DNA from: Nostoc sp. S4
GTDB taxonomy: Bacteria; Cyanobacteriota; Cyanobacteriia; Cyanobacteriales; Nostocaceae
Length of the DNA: 64,000 nt
NCBI GenBank assembly: GCA_029379225.1
Contig: JAQYWR010000012.1
Span: forward strand, 58,802-122,801
Reading direction: 5' to 3'
In this document: positions 19,829 through 28,675 of the stretch, in pieces
Numbering within the stretch: position 1 is the first letter of the stretch
Layout: each line of letters starts with the position of its first letter
Notes under the pieces: generated by a model
What the model was told of the DNA's origin: nothing
What the model saw: only the letters and a program-made list of their open reading frames with translations
Database searches by the model: none
Position numbers and translations under genes: made by a program

Positions 19829-19946
19829 ATCTCGGTTCTAGTGGGGAACAGCTACTAGAGGAAACGGGGAAAGTCCGGTGTGAATCCGGCACTGTCCCGC
19901 AACTGTAATCAAGGTTTGCCTTGTGAGTCAGAATGCCCGCCGAAGT
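19829..19946 (+). promoter_or_regulatory. Cobalamin (B12) riboswitch
   Basis: The sequence contains the conserved core in order: GGGGAAAGTCCGGTGTGAAT, then CGGCACTGTCCCGCAACTGT (the B12 box) and GTGAGTCAGAATGCCCGCC. These are the established landmarks of the cobalamin aptamer. It is on the same strand as cobW, whose start is about 450 nt further on. Binding of adenosyl- or related cobalamin would be expected to lower expression downstream. Ends are approximate. Confidence 0.92.
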
Positions 19947-20397
19947 TGACTTGTAAATTTTGTACATCTGCGAGGCACAGATTAAATATTTTTATGAATA
20001 TTTATACAATTACTAAGCTTTACATTCTCATAGCTACACATATTAAGACACTACAGATTACGGCTTTTTATCAGATGGTAAATAATTCATTGGGGGAACA
20101 GATTACGCTCACCGACGCTAGTTTTTTTTGACGTAACTATTCACAAAAAAGATGAATACGCTTACTTGTTTGGGTGCATCCCAATTTTTATTTTCCAAAT
20201 AAGAGAATAGCTGTCATTGGGAGGATAAACGAGGAAGCAATCCTATGGACTCGTTCATCTTTTGAAGATTTTGTGATTACCTTCCATATCCTTACAAATT
20301 AGTAGAGAGACAAAACTTGTGTCTTTAATGTGTGATATCTGCGGTTAAAACTTCTTTCTTGTCATTACAAAATTAATCAATAAACAACATACTTTAT
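19947..20397 (+). other. Long leader between riboswitch and cobW
   Basis: About 450 nt without a believable gene separate the aptamer from cobW. A weak hairpin with stem TTGGG/CCCAA at 20170-20184 followed by TTTTTATTTT could be the regulated terminator or an independent one. An open frame running out of the aptamer to 20131 overlaps conserved RNA and is not taken as a gene. The length is unusual for a B12 leader and could mean that a small gene was lost here. Confidence 0.5.
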
Positions 20398-21456
20398 ATG
20401 TATAAAATTCCCGTCACAGTAATTACAGGATTTCTCGGCGCAGGAAAAACCACATTAATTCGCCATTTACTCCAAAATAACGAAGGGCGACGCATTGCTG
20501 TTTTGGTGAATGAATTTGGAGAAATCGGCATTGATGGCGAACTTTTGCGTGATTGCCAAGTTTGTGACGATGAAGAAGACGCTAACAGTAACATTGTTGA
20601 ACTCACCAACGGTTGCTTGTGCTGCACGGTGCAAGAGGAATTCTTACCAGCAATGCAAGAATTATTGAAGCGACGCGACAGCCTAGACTGTATGTTGATT
20701 GAAACCTCTGGACTAGCACTACCAAAACCATTGGTGCAAGCATTTCGCTGGCCGGAAATTCGCACAGGCGCAACAGTAGATGGTGTAATCACTGTGGTGG
20801 ACTGTGAAGCTTTGGCAAGCAATCAATATGTAGGTGATTTAGCAGCTCTGTTAGCACAGCGACAAGCCGACTCTAGCATAGAACACGAAACACCAATTGA
20901 GGAACTGTTTGAAGATCAGCTAACTTGTGCTGACTTGGTGTTATTGACTAAAAGCGATCGCGTTGACGAACAAACGCAAGTTAAGGTGCAGGATTGGCTC
21001 AAGCAAAACTTATCCCTTGGTGTAAAAGTCATTCCTTGCCAGGACGGTAAAATCAGTAGCGATTTATTACTCGGTTTCAACGCTGCCGTGGAAGACAACT
21101 TAGATAGTCGTCCCAGCCATCACGACAACGAAGCTGAACACGAACATGATGATGGCATTAATGCTGTGCAACTACTCTTAGACCAAGCATTTGAGCCGTC
21201 TATTTTGGTCAAACGTTTGCAAACATTGGTACAGCAGCAAGAAATTTATCGAATTAAGGGATTTGTAGCAGTTCCGAACAAAGCCATGCGTATGGTATTA
21301 CAGGGTGTTGGTAATCGATTTGACTACTTTTACGATCGGACTTGGCAACCTCAAGAACGTCGTCAAACGCGATTAGTCTTGATTGGTCGGGAACTGGATC
21401 GAGTTGGCATTGAGTCAGTGGTTTTGAACGAGGAAGTAAATGCGACCACCCAATAG
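20398..21456 (+). CDS. cobW: CobW/COG0523-family metal-binding GTPase
   Basis: A 352-residue G3E GTPase. The P-loop is GFLGAGKTTL at residues 11-20, the metal-binding motif is GCLCC (CxCC) near residue 74, and the guanine-specificity element is LLTKSD near 184. A histidine- and acid-rich insertion near residues 238-252 (SHHDNEAEHEHDD) separates it from the C-terminal domain. COG0523 proteins deliver metals; the upstream cobalamin riboswitch supports a role in cobalt handling for B12 synthesis, which is why cobW is preferred over a zinc chaperone. cobN is not adjacent. Confidence 0.88.
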   Translation: MYKIPVTVITGFLGAGKTTLIRHLLQNNEGRRIAVLVNEFGEIGIDGELLRDCQVCDDEEDANSNIVELTNGCLCCTVQEEFLPAMQELLKRRDSLDCMLIETSGLALPKPLVQAFRWPEIRTGATVDGVITVVDCEALASNQYVGDLAALLAQRQADSSIEHETPIEELFEDQLTCADLVLLTKSDRVDEQTQVKVQDWLKQNLSLGVKVIPCQDGKISSDLLLGFNAAVEDNLDSRPSHHDNEAEHEHDDGINAVQLLLDQAFEPSILVKRLQTLVQQQEIYRIKGFVAVPNKAMRMVLQGVGNRFDYFYDRTWQPQERRQTRLVLIGRELDRVGIESVVLNEEVNATTQ

Positions 21457-22059
21457 TTGTCTAGCAAGGAAATTTTGGCTACTGGTAAGACAGCTTTATC
21501 CATAAGCACATATTCATCTTGTTTCTACAGGTCTTGAACCCTTGTAAATAGGCAGAGATATTCTTACTATTAACCCTCTTTTAAGAAACAAGGCAGAGAG
21601 CAGAAGGGAAGAGAATTTGACTTGTTTGTCCTATCGATAACGGAAGTGAGCGCGTCTGTAAACAGCTTTTATCACTCTAGGGAGAGAAAAATATTACCTT
21701 TATCTTGAGACTCAGACATAATCAAGAATTGAGCGATCGCATCTCTATTTTTTTATTGAAATTGCCTTGTTGCAAAAAAATCTAAAAATAAGAGTTTGAG
21801 ATTATTCTCTACTGAAAGTGATAAAAGAGGAATCAAGGTGATGTGATTTTAAGCAATCGCTCCTTCTCACTTGTCTACAGAAGGCTTTGCTAAAGCGCTT
21901 GCCAGTTTCAAGAGAGGAAATGCAAGCTATTATAAAATAAGCTAATAGAAATGATTGATATGAATAGAGTAATCACTAATAATAAATTTAAAAAAAGCCG
22001 AAAAGTGGCACAGTAAGTTTGTATAGTAGCTTATTACTATTGAATTACGATCTAGTTTA
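21457..22059. other. Spacer with purine-rich heptad repeat
   Basis: No gene is seen. At 21583-21627 a purine-rich stretch (AAGAAACAAGGCAGAG, later GAAGGGAAGAG, then TTTGACTTGTTT) recurs at 32749-32807 with extra GGCAGAR heptads. HIP1 sites and AT-rich sequence make up the rest. Confidence 0.55.
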
Positions 22060-22287
22060 ATGACAGAACCCACAACGGCAGTAGTGATTGTTTCTTTATT
22101 TTTCTCAAACGCAATCAAAGAATACAGGAAAGTTTTAAGTAAAAGCGTTACTGATACATTTACTCTTCTGGTAATATTTACCCTCCGTTATGATTTTATA
22201 ATCCGCTACCAAACCTCAATTATCTACTTTTATTCGCTTCAGACAATATATCATCGTAGCTACAAGCTATATCTCCACGTATCTTGA
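22060..22287 (+). pseudogene. Fragment of a cyanobacterial membrane-associated protein
   Basis: The first 35 residues (MTEPTTAVVIVSLFFSNAIK and EYRKVLSKSVTDTF) resemble the opening of a group of cyanobacterial proteins that begin with a short hydrophobic helix and continue with a large soluble domain. Here the frame changes to low-complexity residues and stops at 75. It looks like a truncated or frameshifted gene start. The assignment rests on memory of the N-terminal pattern only and is weak. Confidence 0.35.
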
Positions 22288-22347
22288 CCTACCTTTAATA
22301 AAAAATATTTATTACACAAAACTCCACTACATTAAGGAATTGAGTTT

Positions 22348-23352
22348 ATGCTGGATTTATTAGCTAGGAATATACGATTTACTGTCACTATATTTTTGTT
22401 AATAGCTGCATCTTTCATACTGACAGTAACTATTATTAGCGATCGCTCAATCAATCTTGATAAATCAAAAGATTTATTTCATTTAATAGGTTTAAATATA
22501 TCTCTCTCTGCCTTAGCAACTAGTTTTGTTCAAATCATTCAATAACTTACAGAGAAAATAGAAAAGTTTTCCAATCAAAGTAGATTTTTGAAACTTTTTG
22601 GTTGTGATGATAAAATAAATGGTGATAGTTCTATAGCAATTATTATTCCAGCGTTTGTTCTTAACCAAAATAACTCACAGCAAACTAGTAATACTTTAAA
22701 GCAGGAGGCACAGAAACTAGTTTGGAAATTCTCTAGTAATGCTGCTATCAAAAATGACGTTACTGCTGCTTCATATTTGGTATCAGCTTTCTCGAAACTT
22801 GGTCTTCCTATTCCTCAGATAAAGTGGGATAAAGAGATAAAACTTAATAGTGATGATGGAATTAAAACTTATATTCTAATAGGTCTTTCAAATAATGTAA
22901 TTGAATTTATAAATCAATCTAGAGAAAAATATTTCTCAATCGAACCCAATTTAGACAACAATAATAACTTATCAGAAATTTTAATCAAGGGTGGTTTTTT
23001 TGACACTTCTAAACGGCTTGTGGATGAAAATCGATGGAGACCTTATTCAGTATCACTTGATTCTCAAAACTCTCGTCCAAAAGATGATATAGATTACGCT
23101 TTGTTTGCAAAGTTTTCTATCAATAGTAAAGTATTTGTTATATGTGGAGGAGGCACGGAATGGGGTACTCATGATATAGGAATACATCTGAGTGGTAGCG
23201 GATGGAGAAGTGTTTATTCTGACCTAACAAAAGAAAAAGGTGCTCATATTACTGCCAATGAAGCATTTGCAGTTATTTTCCAAATACCTATAAACAAGCA
23301 GTCATCAGAAAGTATTTCAATTGTCCACAAATGCATTAAAAGAAAAAAATAA
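22348..23352 (+). pseudogene. Two-TM protein with soluble domain, split by one in-frame stop
   Basis: Two open frames, 22348-22545 and the stretch up to 23352, lie in the same frame and are separated only by a single TAA at 22543-22545. Read through, they give about 334 residues: two membrane helices (residues 11-30 and 46-63), a basic linker (LTEKIEKFSNQSRFLKLFG), then a soluble domain with SIAIIIPAFVL, KTYILIGLSNN, DYALFAKF and FVICGGGTEWGTHDIG. The architecture (2TM plus globular domain) resembles membrane effectors of nucleotide-signal defence systems, but I cannot place the soluble domain in a named family. An internal start at 22588 could express the soluble part alone. It could also be a sequencing error. 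Confidence 0.6.
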
Positions 23353-23780
23353 CTCACGGGTGATTCGTAAAGAGTCTAAAGAACACGTAATCTACCTGGG
23401 AGTAGGTTTTAGATTCAGTCAGGTGTAGTTAAATGCTTACAGATGAGCTACTCTACCCACGATTGCGAATCTTCACTGCTAAACCTACCCTATATACTGC
23501 TGCGCGTAATTTGTAATACTCGTATTCATACGAGAAGCAAGCTATGTGTTTTTCGTAATTACTATACTGCAAGCGTTTCATTGATTTGGGAACGGTAGTT
23601 TATTTACGTGCCCGCTGTACTAGTGACTTAAGCGATGAGGTGAGTGAAGCTATCATTGTATGGCTCATTGATTCGTCTAATAGTAAGGCGAATGGCCAGT
23701 TAAACTTTTGTTTACAAATCAGCTCTGACTAGATCATAATTTTATTATAAGTAACCGAAGATTTCATTTATTTTAATTAA
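23353..23780. other. Spacer without recognised gene
   Basis: Nothing convincing was found. A few short palindromes (ACTCGTATTCATACGAG near 23518) are present. The stretch is less AT-rich than the flanking genes and may be a remnant, but no protein family can be read from it. Confidence 0.4.
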
Positions 23781-24377
23781 ATGAATTTAGAAACTTTTAT
23801 TAAAGACATTTTATCTCACAATATTGCTCCTGAAGATTTCTCATTATATGTAGAAAATATATGGAAAAGTAAACAGGGCTGTGTGAGGTATCACCCCGAT
23901 CCTAGTTCTTTTTGTCTAGATATTTGGCATCTATCTTTTGATAAATTGATAACAGAACATGGTCGCTATGAACAGCCATTATCTATTTCTCAACATTTAT
24001 TTGGTGATGAAAATCATGTATCAGTACGATTAGTGTACGATCCACCAAAACAGAATAATCAAGCTGCTTTAGAATATCATTCTCATCCAGTTGATACAGT
24101 TATTATTGTTGTCAGCGGTTCAGGAATGTTTTCTTTAATTTATAATGATAGCAAGCAGCCGATTGATATAGACCTCAAACCAGGTAAAGCCTTATTCTTT
24201 CCAGCGAATACTATTCATACAATTAAAAAAGTTGGCAATGAAGGCTTGGAGACATTAAATATAACTAATCGATTAAACCAGCCAAGATATCGTACCGAAT
24301 CTATTGATGAAAAAAAGGATTTATTAGTAAAACCTTCAGAAGATTTTAGCCAAAGTTACGACCCTAATTTATTCTGA
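23781..24377 (+). CDS. Cupin-domain protein
   Basis: A 198-residue protein with one cupin barrel. Motif 1 reads EYHSHPVDTVIIVVSGSGMF (residues 93-112) with two histidines as likely metal ligands and motif 2 reads PGKALFFPANTIHTIKKVG near 134-152. The N-terminal 80 residues are a separate extension (DPSSFCLDIWHLSFDK). Cupins of this type bind metals and act as small-molecule enzymes or sensors; the substrate is unknown. Its AT-rich composition is like the neighbouring broken gene. It stands alone. Confidence 0.75.
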   Translation: MNLETFIKDILSHNIAPEDFSLYVENIWKSKQGCVRYHPDPSSFCLDIWHLSFDKLITEHGRYEQPLSISQHLFGDENHVSVRLVYDPPKQNNQAALEYHSHPVDTVIIVVSGSGMFSLIYNDSKQPIDIDLKPGKALFFPANTIHTIKKVGNEGLETLNITNRLNQPRYRTESIDEKKDLLVKPSEDFSQSYDPNLF

Positions 24378-24457
24378 AATAATTATAATTTTTTAAATGC
24401 AACAATAAGTACTTTTGCTACCTATATCAGACTACCAGTACTTTTCTTCACCTAACT

Positions 24458-24476
24458 GATAATCATTTTCATTTTG
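24458..24476 (+). promoter_or_regulatory. Fur-box-like site upstream of the Nramp gene
   Basis: GATAATCATTTTCATTTTG matches 14 of 19 positions of the classical Fur consensus GATAATGATAATCATTATC, including both outer GATAAT and TCATT blocks. It lies about 145 nt before the mntH start. It suggests iron-dependent control by a Fur-type repressor. The match is by eye. Confidence 0.5.
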
Positions 24477-24620
24477 GATTTCATGCTTATCTGCCCTATG
24501 ATAGGCTGAAAAATGAGAAAATAATGAAAAAATTTAGATAAAATAACTTTTAACAGTTCCCAAGTCAGCTGCTCGGCTTTTTCGGACTTAGGACGAAAAT
24601 TATCATAGAGGCAAGCCGTT

Positions 24621-25943
24621 ATGACGGAGACTGAACGCACTCCTTCGCTACCAGAGGTTTATCGTACAATTCCCGTGCCCAAACAAGGTCGTTTCTGGCG
24701 CAAAATGCTGGCGTACGGTGGTCCCGGATATCTGGTAGCGGTGGGTTATATGGACCCTGGTAACTGGGCAACTGACTTAGCTGGCGGTGCCCAATTTGGT
24801 TATATGTTACTAAGCGTCATCCTGGTCTCCAATTTGATGGCAATTTTATTGCAGTTCCTTTGTGTCAAATTGGCAGTTGCTGGCGGACGAGATCTGGCTC
24901 AAGCCTGTCGAGACTTTTTTAGTCCCCAGGTAAGCTTCTGCTTGTGGATTTTGTGTGAAATCGCCATTGCTGCATGTGACTTAGCAGAACTGGTCGGCAG
25001 TGCGATCGCTCTACAATTGTTATTCGGCATTCCCTTAGCTGTGGGCGTATGCATTACAGCTTTAGATGTGATGATGGTGCTATTTCTGCAAAACAAAGGC
25101 TTTCGCTACGTTGAAGCTTTGGTGATTACTCTGATGTCAATTGTTGGGGTTTGTTTTGTGACTGAATTATTTGTTGCTCGTCCCGACATTGGCGGTATTA
25201 TTCAGGGCTTTATTCCTCAGTCACAAGTGGTGCGAAATCCAGAGGCGCTCTACATCGCGATCGGAATTTTGGGCGCAACAGTGATGCCTCATAATCTGTA
25301 TCTCCACTCTTCGATCGTCCAAACCCGCGATTGGCTAGAAGTCCCTGAAAAAAAGCGAGAAGCGATCGCCTTTGCCACAATTGATTCAACCGTGGCGTTG
25401 TCGTTTGCTTTATTTATTAACGCTGCGATTTTAATTTTAGCGGCTGCCACGTTCCACTTTTCTGGTCATCGGGATGTCGCAGAAATTCAAGATGCGTACA
25501 AATTGCTATCTCCATTGCTGGGATTTGGGCCTGCCAGTATTCTATTTGCCTTTGCACTACTAGCATCAGGGCAAAACTCAACCCTTACTGGCACCTTGGC
25601 GGGACAGATTGTTATGGAAGGATTTTTGCACATCCGTTTGCGTCCCTGGCTACGACGTTTGTTAACTCGTTTAATCGCTATTGTTCCAGCTCTAGTAACG
25701 ATTGTATTTTTTGGCGAAGGTAGCACCACTAATTTGTTAATTTTCAGTCAAGTGATTCTCAGTTTACAGCTTTCCTTTGCTGTGGTTCCCCTGGTGATGT
25801 TTACAAGCGATCGCCGTTTAATGGGAGAGTTCGTGAATCCTCGTTGGCTGAAAATTCTTGCCTATGCCATAGCAACTTTGATTGCCACATTGAATGCTTG
25901 GTTGTTGTTACAGACTTTCTTAGAATGGCTACAACCAGGCTAA
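24621..25943 (+). CDS. mntH: Nramp-family divalent metal (Mn2+/Fe2+) transporter
   Basis: A 440-residue membrane protein with about 11 predicted helices. The metal-site motifs are both intact: DPGNW in TM1 ([20 protein letters not shown]) near residue 45 and [10 protein letters not shown] in TM6 near 221. Nramp proteins import Mn2+ or Fe2+ with protons across the inner membrane. The start ATG at 24621 follows AGAGG. An iron-type operator candidate lies upstream and a siderophore-type ABC ATPase gene follows on the same strand after 182 nt, consistent with a metal-acquisition locus. Metal preference is not decided by sequence. Confidence 0.93.
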   Translation: MTETERTPSLPEVYRTIPVPKQGRFWRKMLAYGGPGYLVAVGYMDPGNWATDLAGGAQFGYMLLSVILVSNLMAILLQFLCVKLAVAGGRDLAQACRDFFSPQVSFCLWILCEIAIAACDLAELVGSAIALQLLFGIPLAVGVCITALDVMMVLFLQNKGFRYVEALVITLMSIVGVCFVTELFVARPDIGGIIQGFIPQSQVVRNPEALYIAIGILGATVMPHNLYLHSSIVQTRDWLEVPEKKREAIAFATIDSTVALSFALFINAAILILAAATFHFSGHRDVAEIQDAYKLLSPLLGFGPASILFAFALLASGQNSTLTGTLAGQIVMEGFLHIRLRPWLRRLLTRLIAIVPALVTIVFFGEGSTTNLLIFSQVILSLQLSFAVVPLVMFTSDRRLMGEFVNPRWLKILAYAIATLIATLNAWLLLQTFLEWLQPG

Positions 25944-26029
25944 AGATTTAATCAAGGATTGTGATATTTTTAACTGGCTTCAACAAGTTACCACAATCTT
26001 GAAAGTCTTTTTAAGATTTTTAAAACGCA

Positions 26030-26066
26030 AAGGTACGCGTTCGCAAAGCGTCCCGTAGGGAAGGTA
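26030..26066 (+). repeat. Small palindromic element flanked by AAGGTA duplication
   Basis: Between two copies of AAGGTA (26030-26035 and 26061-26066) lies a 25-nt GC-rich piece containing CGCGTTCGCAAAGCG and TCCCGTAGGGA, each with internal symmetry. The surrounding sequence ACGCAAAGG...TAAACACAGAG resembles a common Nostoc spacer repeat, so the element seems to be inserted into another repeat. Confidence 0.6.
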
Positions 26067-26125
26067 AACACAGAGTAACGCAGAGTGTTTTCAGGGTTAA
26101 TTTGCTATAAGTTATTATTCTGATA

Positions 26126-27172
26126 ATGAGTAACCCAATTTTGACAACTCACAACTTGACTATTGGTTACAAGACATCCCGGAAAACTGTTCGGTGTGTT
26201 GCATCGGATATTTCTGTATCTCTCTTAGCTGGGGAACTTGTTTGTTTACTTGGCCCTAATGGTGCAGGGAAATCTACATTACTGCGATCGCTAGCCAGAA
26301 TGCAACCACCCATAGCGGGTGAAGTACGACTCTTAGGCGAAGACATCTATCATTTACAACCGCAAGATTTAGCCAAACGCTTGAGTCTGGTACTTACTGA
26401 GAAAGTTGATGTGGGAATGCTATCTGCTTACACCTTGGTGAGTTTGGGACGATATCCTTACACTGACTGGTGGGGAAATTTGACACCTCAAGATAAAGCA
26501 GTAGTAGATTCGGCTATCAGATCTGTGGGAGCAGTACACTTAGCACAACGCCAAGTTAGCGAATTAAGTGACGGCGAACGCCAAAAAATCATGATTGCGC
26601 GTGCTTTAGCTCAGTCGCCTATTGTGATGTTACTTGATGAGCCTACGGCATTTCTTGATTTACCGCGACGGGTAGAAATTATGCAATTGTTGCGCCAGTT
26701 AGCGCGGGAAACTAATCAAGCAATTCTCCTTTCCACTCATGATTTAAATTTAGCTTTGCGACTTGCTGATAAAGTTTGGCTATTATCGAGTAATGGAATT
26801 TTAGATATTGGCGCGCCAGAAGATTTAGTTTTGAGTGGCGCTTTTGCTAATACTTTCCGCACTGAAGGTGTAGAGTTTGATATTTATTCTGGTGAATTTT
26901 ATCTCCATCAACCGCACAAAGGAGAAATTAATGTTATCGGTGAGGGAATTGCAGTAATATGGACTATTCGTGCTTTAGAAAGAGTGGGATTTCTAGTTAT
27001 TCAACGGGCGAAATATTCTTCTTTTACCAAGGAGAATACATCAAAAATCTTAATTGAAATAATACAGAATCAAGAAAAAATTGCTTGGCAAATTACAATT
27101 AATCAGAGTTTAACTATTTATTATTCACTAGATGAACTGATTCATAATTTGAATTTACTATATCAAGATTAA
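26126..27172 (+). CDS. FecE/BtuD-type ABC transporter ATP-binding protein
   Basis: A 348-residue ATPase. Walker A is GPNGAGKSTL (residues 49-58), the signature reads ELSDGERQK near 153, Walker B is VMLLDEPTAFLDL near 173 and the switch His is in STHDLNLALR near 210. The LSDGE signature and overall arrangement place it with ATPases of iron-siderophore, heme or B12 importers. The last 85 residues (after GEFYLHQPHKGE) form an extra domain not needed for ATP hydrolysis. The permease and binding protein are not adjacent. The Nramp gene upstream supports a metal-uptake role. Confidence 0.87.
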   Translation: MSNPILTTHNLTIGYKTSRKTVRCVASDISVSLLAGELVCLLGPNGAGKSTLLRSLARMQPPIAGEVRLLGEDIYHLQPQDLAKRLSLVLTEKVDVGMLSAYTLVSLGRYPYTDWWGNLTPQDKAVVDSAIRSVGAVHLAQRQVSELSDGERQKIMIARALAQSPIVMLLDEPTAFLDLPRRVEIMQLLRQLARETNQAILLSTHDLNLALRLADKVWLLSSNGILDIGAPEDLVLSGAFANTFRTEGVEFDIYSGEFYLHQPHKGEINVIGEGIAVIWTIRALERVGFLVIQRAKYSSFTKENTSKILIEIIQNQEKIAWQITINQSLTIYYSLDELIHNLNLLYQD

Positions 27173-27617
27173 TAGCTATTAAAAAATATTAACAGACGAT
27201 TTATCAAGTAAATTTTAATTAGAGTGGGTAGATAGCACCGTAATTAATGCACTGCTATCCAAAACAGTACGTAATAGCGCTTATATTATGGCGGCTCAAA
27301 TAACCGTCGTTGCGCTTGCAGGAAAGCAATATTAAAAACGTTGTGATTGCGTCGTTTCACTACTGTTAACAGTCAACAGTCAACAGCCACCACTGATATT
27401 TTTTACAACTCAAATAAGAATCTTATATAGCTGTAGTCACACCCTTGAGGACATAATGACAAGTGTGAATGCTAGTAATAGTAATAATTTTACCTTCTGC
27501 CTCCAGCAAGAACTGCTTTCTGCCTCCTACTACAGTACCTACTTTACATTAGTAAGCAGAAGAACTAACGTATAGCTAAGCACTAACACTAAGTTTAAAT
27601 TAAGCAGGAGTGACATT
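27173..27617. other. Spacer with two dispersed repeats
   Basis: No gene is seen. A GTTAACAGTCAACA repeat at 27365-27386 runs into a 34-nt block at 27381-27414 that is 32/34 identical to 52646-52679. Near 27500-27535 is a CTGCCTCC heptad-type stretch. GCAGGAG at 27604-27610 is the ribosome site of the next gene. Confidence 0.6.
27381..27414 (+). repeat. 34-nt dispersed repeat, copy 1
   Basis: The block CAACAGCCACCACTGATATT continues TTTTACAACTCAAA. A copy at 52646-52679 differs at two positions. Both copies are preceded by GTTGACTGTTAA/GTCAACAG-type palindromic sequence, so the mobile or shared unit is larger than 34 nt. Confidence 0.85.
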
Positions 27618-28310
27618 GTGAGTAAAAAAATACTTGTGGTTTTAACTAGCGTTGAAAAGTATCCAAATTTGAATCGAGCTACGGGATTGTGGTTTGGAGA
27701 AGCCATACATTTTGTTAAGAAAGTTGAAGAGGCTGGCTATGAAGTTGATTATGTAAGTCCACAAGGTGGGTATACGCCAATTGACCCCCATAGTTTGGCA
27801 ATGACAGATTCAAGTGATTGGGAATGGTATCAAAACAAAGAATTTATGAATCGTCTTGGGACTACGCTAAAACCAAGCGAAGTCAAACCAGATGATTACG
27901 TTGCGATTTACTATGCTGGCGGTCATGGGGTAGTCTGGGATTTTCCTGAGAACGAGGAATTACAATCTATCAGCCGAAAAATTTATGAAAATAATGGGTT
28001 TGTTTCTTCGGTTTGTCATGGTGCTCTAGGCTTGCTGAATATAAAATTGTCAGATGGAGCGCTGCTGGTTAAAGATAAAGAAGTTACTGGTTTTTCAAAT
28101 GAAGAAGAAAAACTTGCTCACCTAGATGAGTTTGTTCCTTTCTTGACGGAAACTGAATTAATGACGCGAGGAGCCATTTACAAAAGAGCAGATCGACCTT
28201 GGGCTTCTTTTGCTATTGAAGATAGAAGGCTGATCACTGGGCAAAATCCAGCATCTAGTGGTGCTGTTGCTGACTTACTGATTGCAGCATTAGCGAACTC
28301 CAAGAAATAA
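27618..28310 (+). CDS. DJ-1/PfpI-family protein, Hsp31-like (class I glutamine amidotransferase fold)
   Basis: A 230-residue protein starting at GTG behind GCAGGAG. The nucleophile elbow is SSVCHGALGLL near residue 134 with the conserved Cys; YYAGGHGVVWDFP near 100 supplies the glycine-rich strand, and a candidate acid is Glu in GLWFGEAIHF near 31. This cysteine, the Glu and a His (GGHG) match the Hsp31/YhbO-like glyoxalase or deglycase group, active against methylglyoxal-type damage. It is monocistronic. The precise substrate is uncertain. Confidence 0.87.
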   Translation: MSKKILVVLTSVEKYPNLNRATGLWFGEAIHFVKKVEEAGYEVDYVSPQGGYTPIDPHSLAMTDSSDWEWYQNKEFMNRLGTTLKPSEVKPDDYVAIYYAGGHGVVWDFPENEELQSISRKIYENNGFVSSVCHGALGLLNIKLSDGALLVKDKEVTGFSNEEEKLAHLDEFVPFLTETELMTRGAIYKRADRPWASFAIEDRRLITGQNPASSGAVADLLIAALANSKK

Positions 28311-28675
28311 ATTATCAAAAGAAGGCAGTTCTTGGTAGGGGTAGGAGGGAATTGTAACTTCTGTGTTTTGCTATGACCGAACGTGAGTGCGTCTGGTAGA
28401 GAAGCGAACTTGCGGTAAAACCCCAACCAAATTTTAAGAAAGGTCGCTCATTAAGGAGGGGTCACAATCCCCTTGTTAATAAAACCTTCTGCCTCCTGCT
28501 ATATCAGTCCCTAAAAAAAGCCTCTGGTAGAAATACCAGAGGTGAATATATTAATACCATTTCACTTGATGTTTGTCGCAGATGCCCCTGTCAGTGCCTC
28601 TGTTTAAGCAAGAGGCTAGAGTGTTGCTAAAATATTACAGCAAAAAGTGATTAGGTATAAATATTAGCTGATATA
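28311..28675. other. Convergent spacer between PfpI gene and clpC
   Basis: The stretch contains a CTGCCTCCTGC heptad fragment near 28488 and the clpC terminator at 28513-28542. No gene is seen. A small GC-rich stretch near 28380-28415 (CGTGAGTGCGTCTGG) resembles other palindromic repeats of this genome. Confidence 0.5.
28513..28542 (-). terminator. Rho-independent terminator for clpC
   Basis: Stem arms 28521-28529 and 28534-28542 (CCTCTGGTA/TACCAGAGG) are perfectly complementary with a GAAA loop. On the minus strand they are followed by seven Ts (28513-28519). It lies 134 nt beyond the clpC stop. Confidence 0.9.

Noticed and set aside
19880..20131. Open frame starting inside the B12 aptamer
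   Set aside because: Its first codons are conserved riboswitch RNA and the composition is not protein-like.
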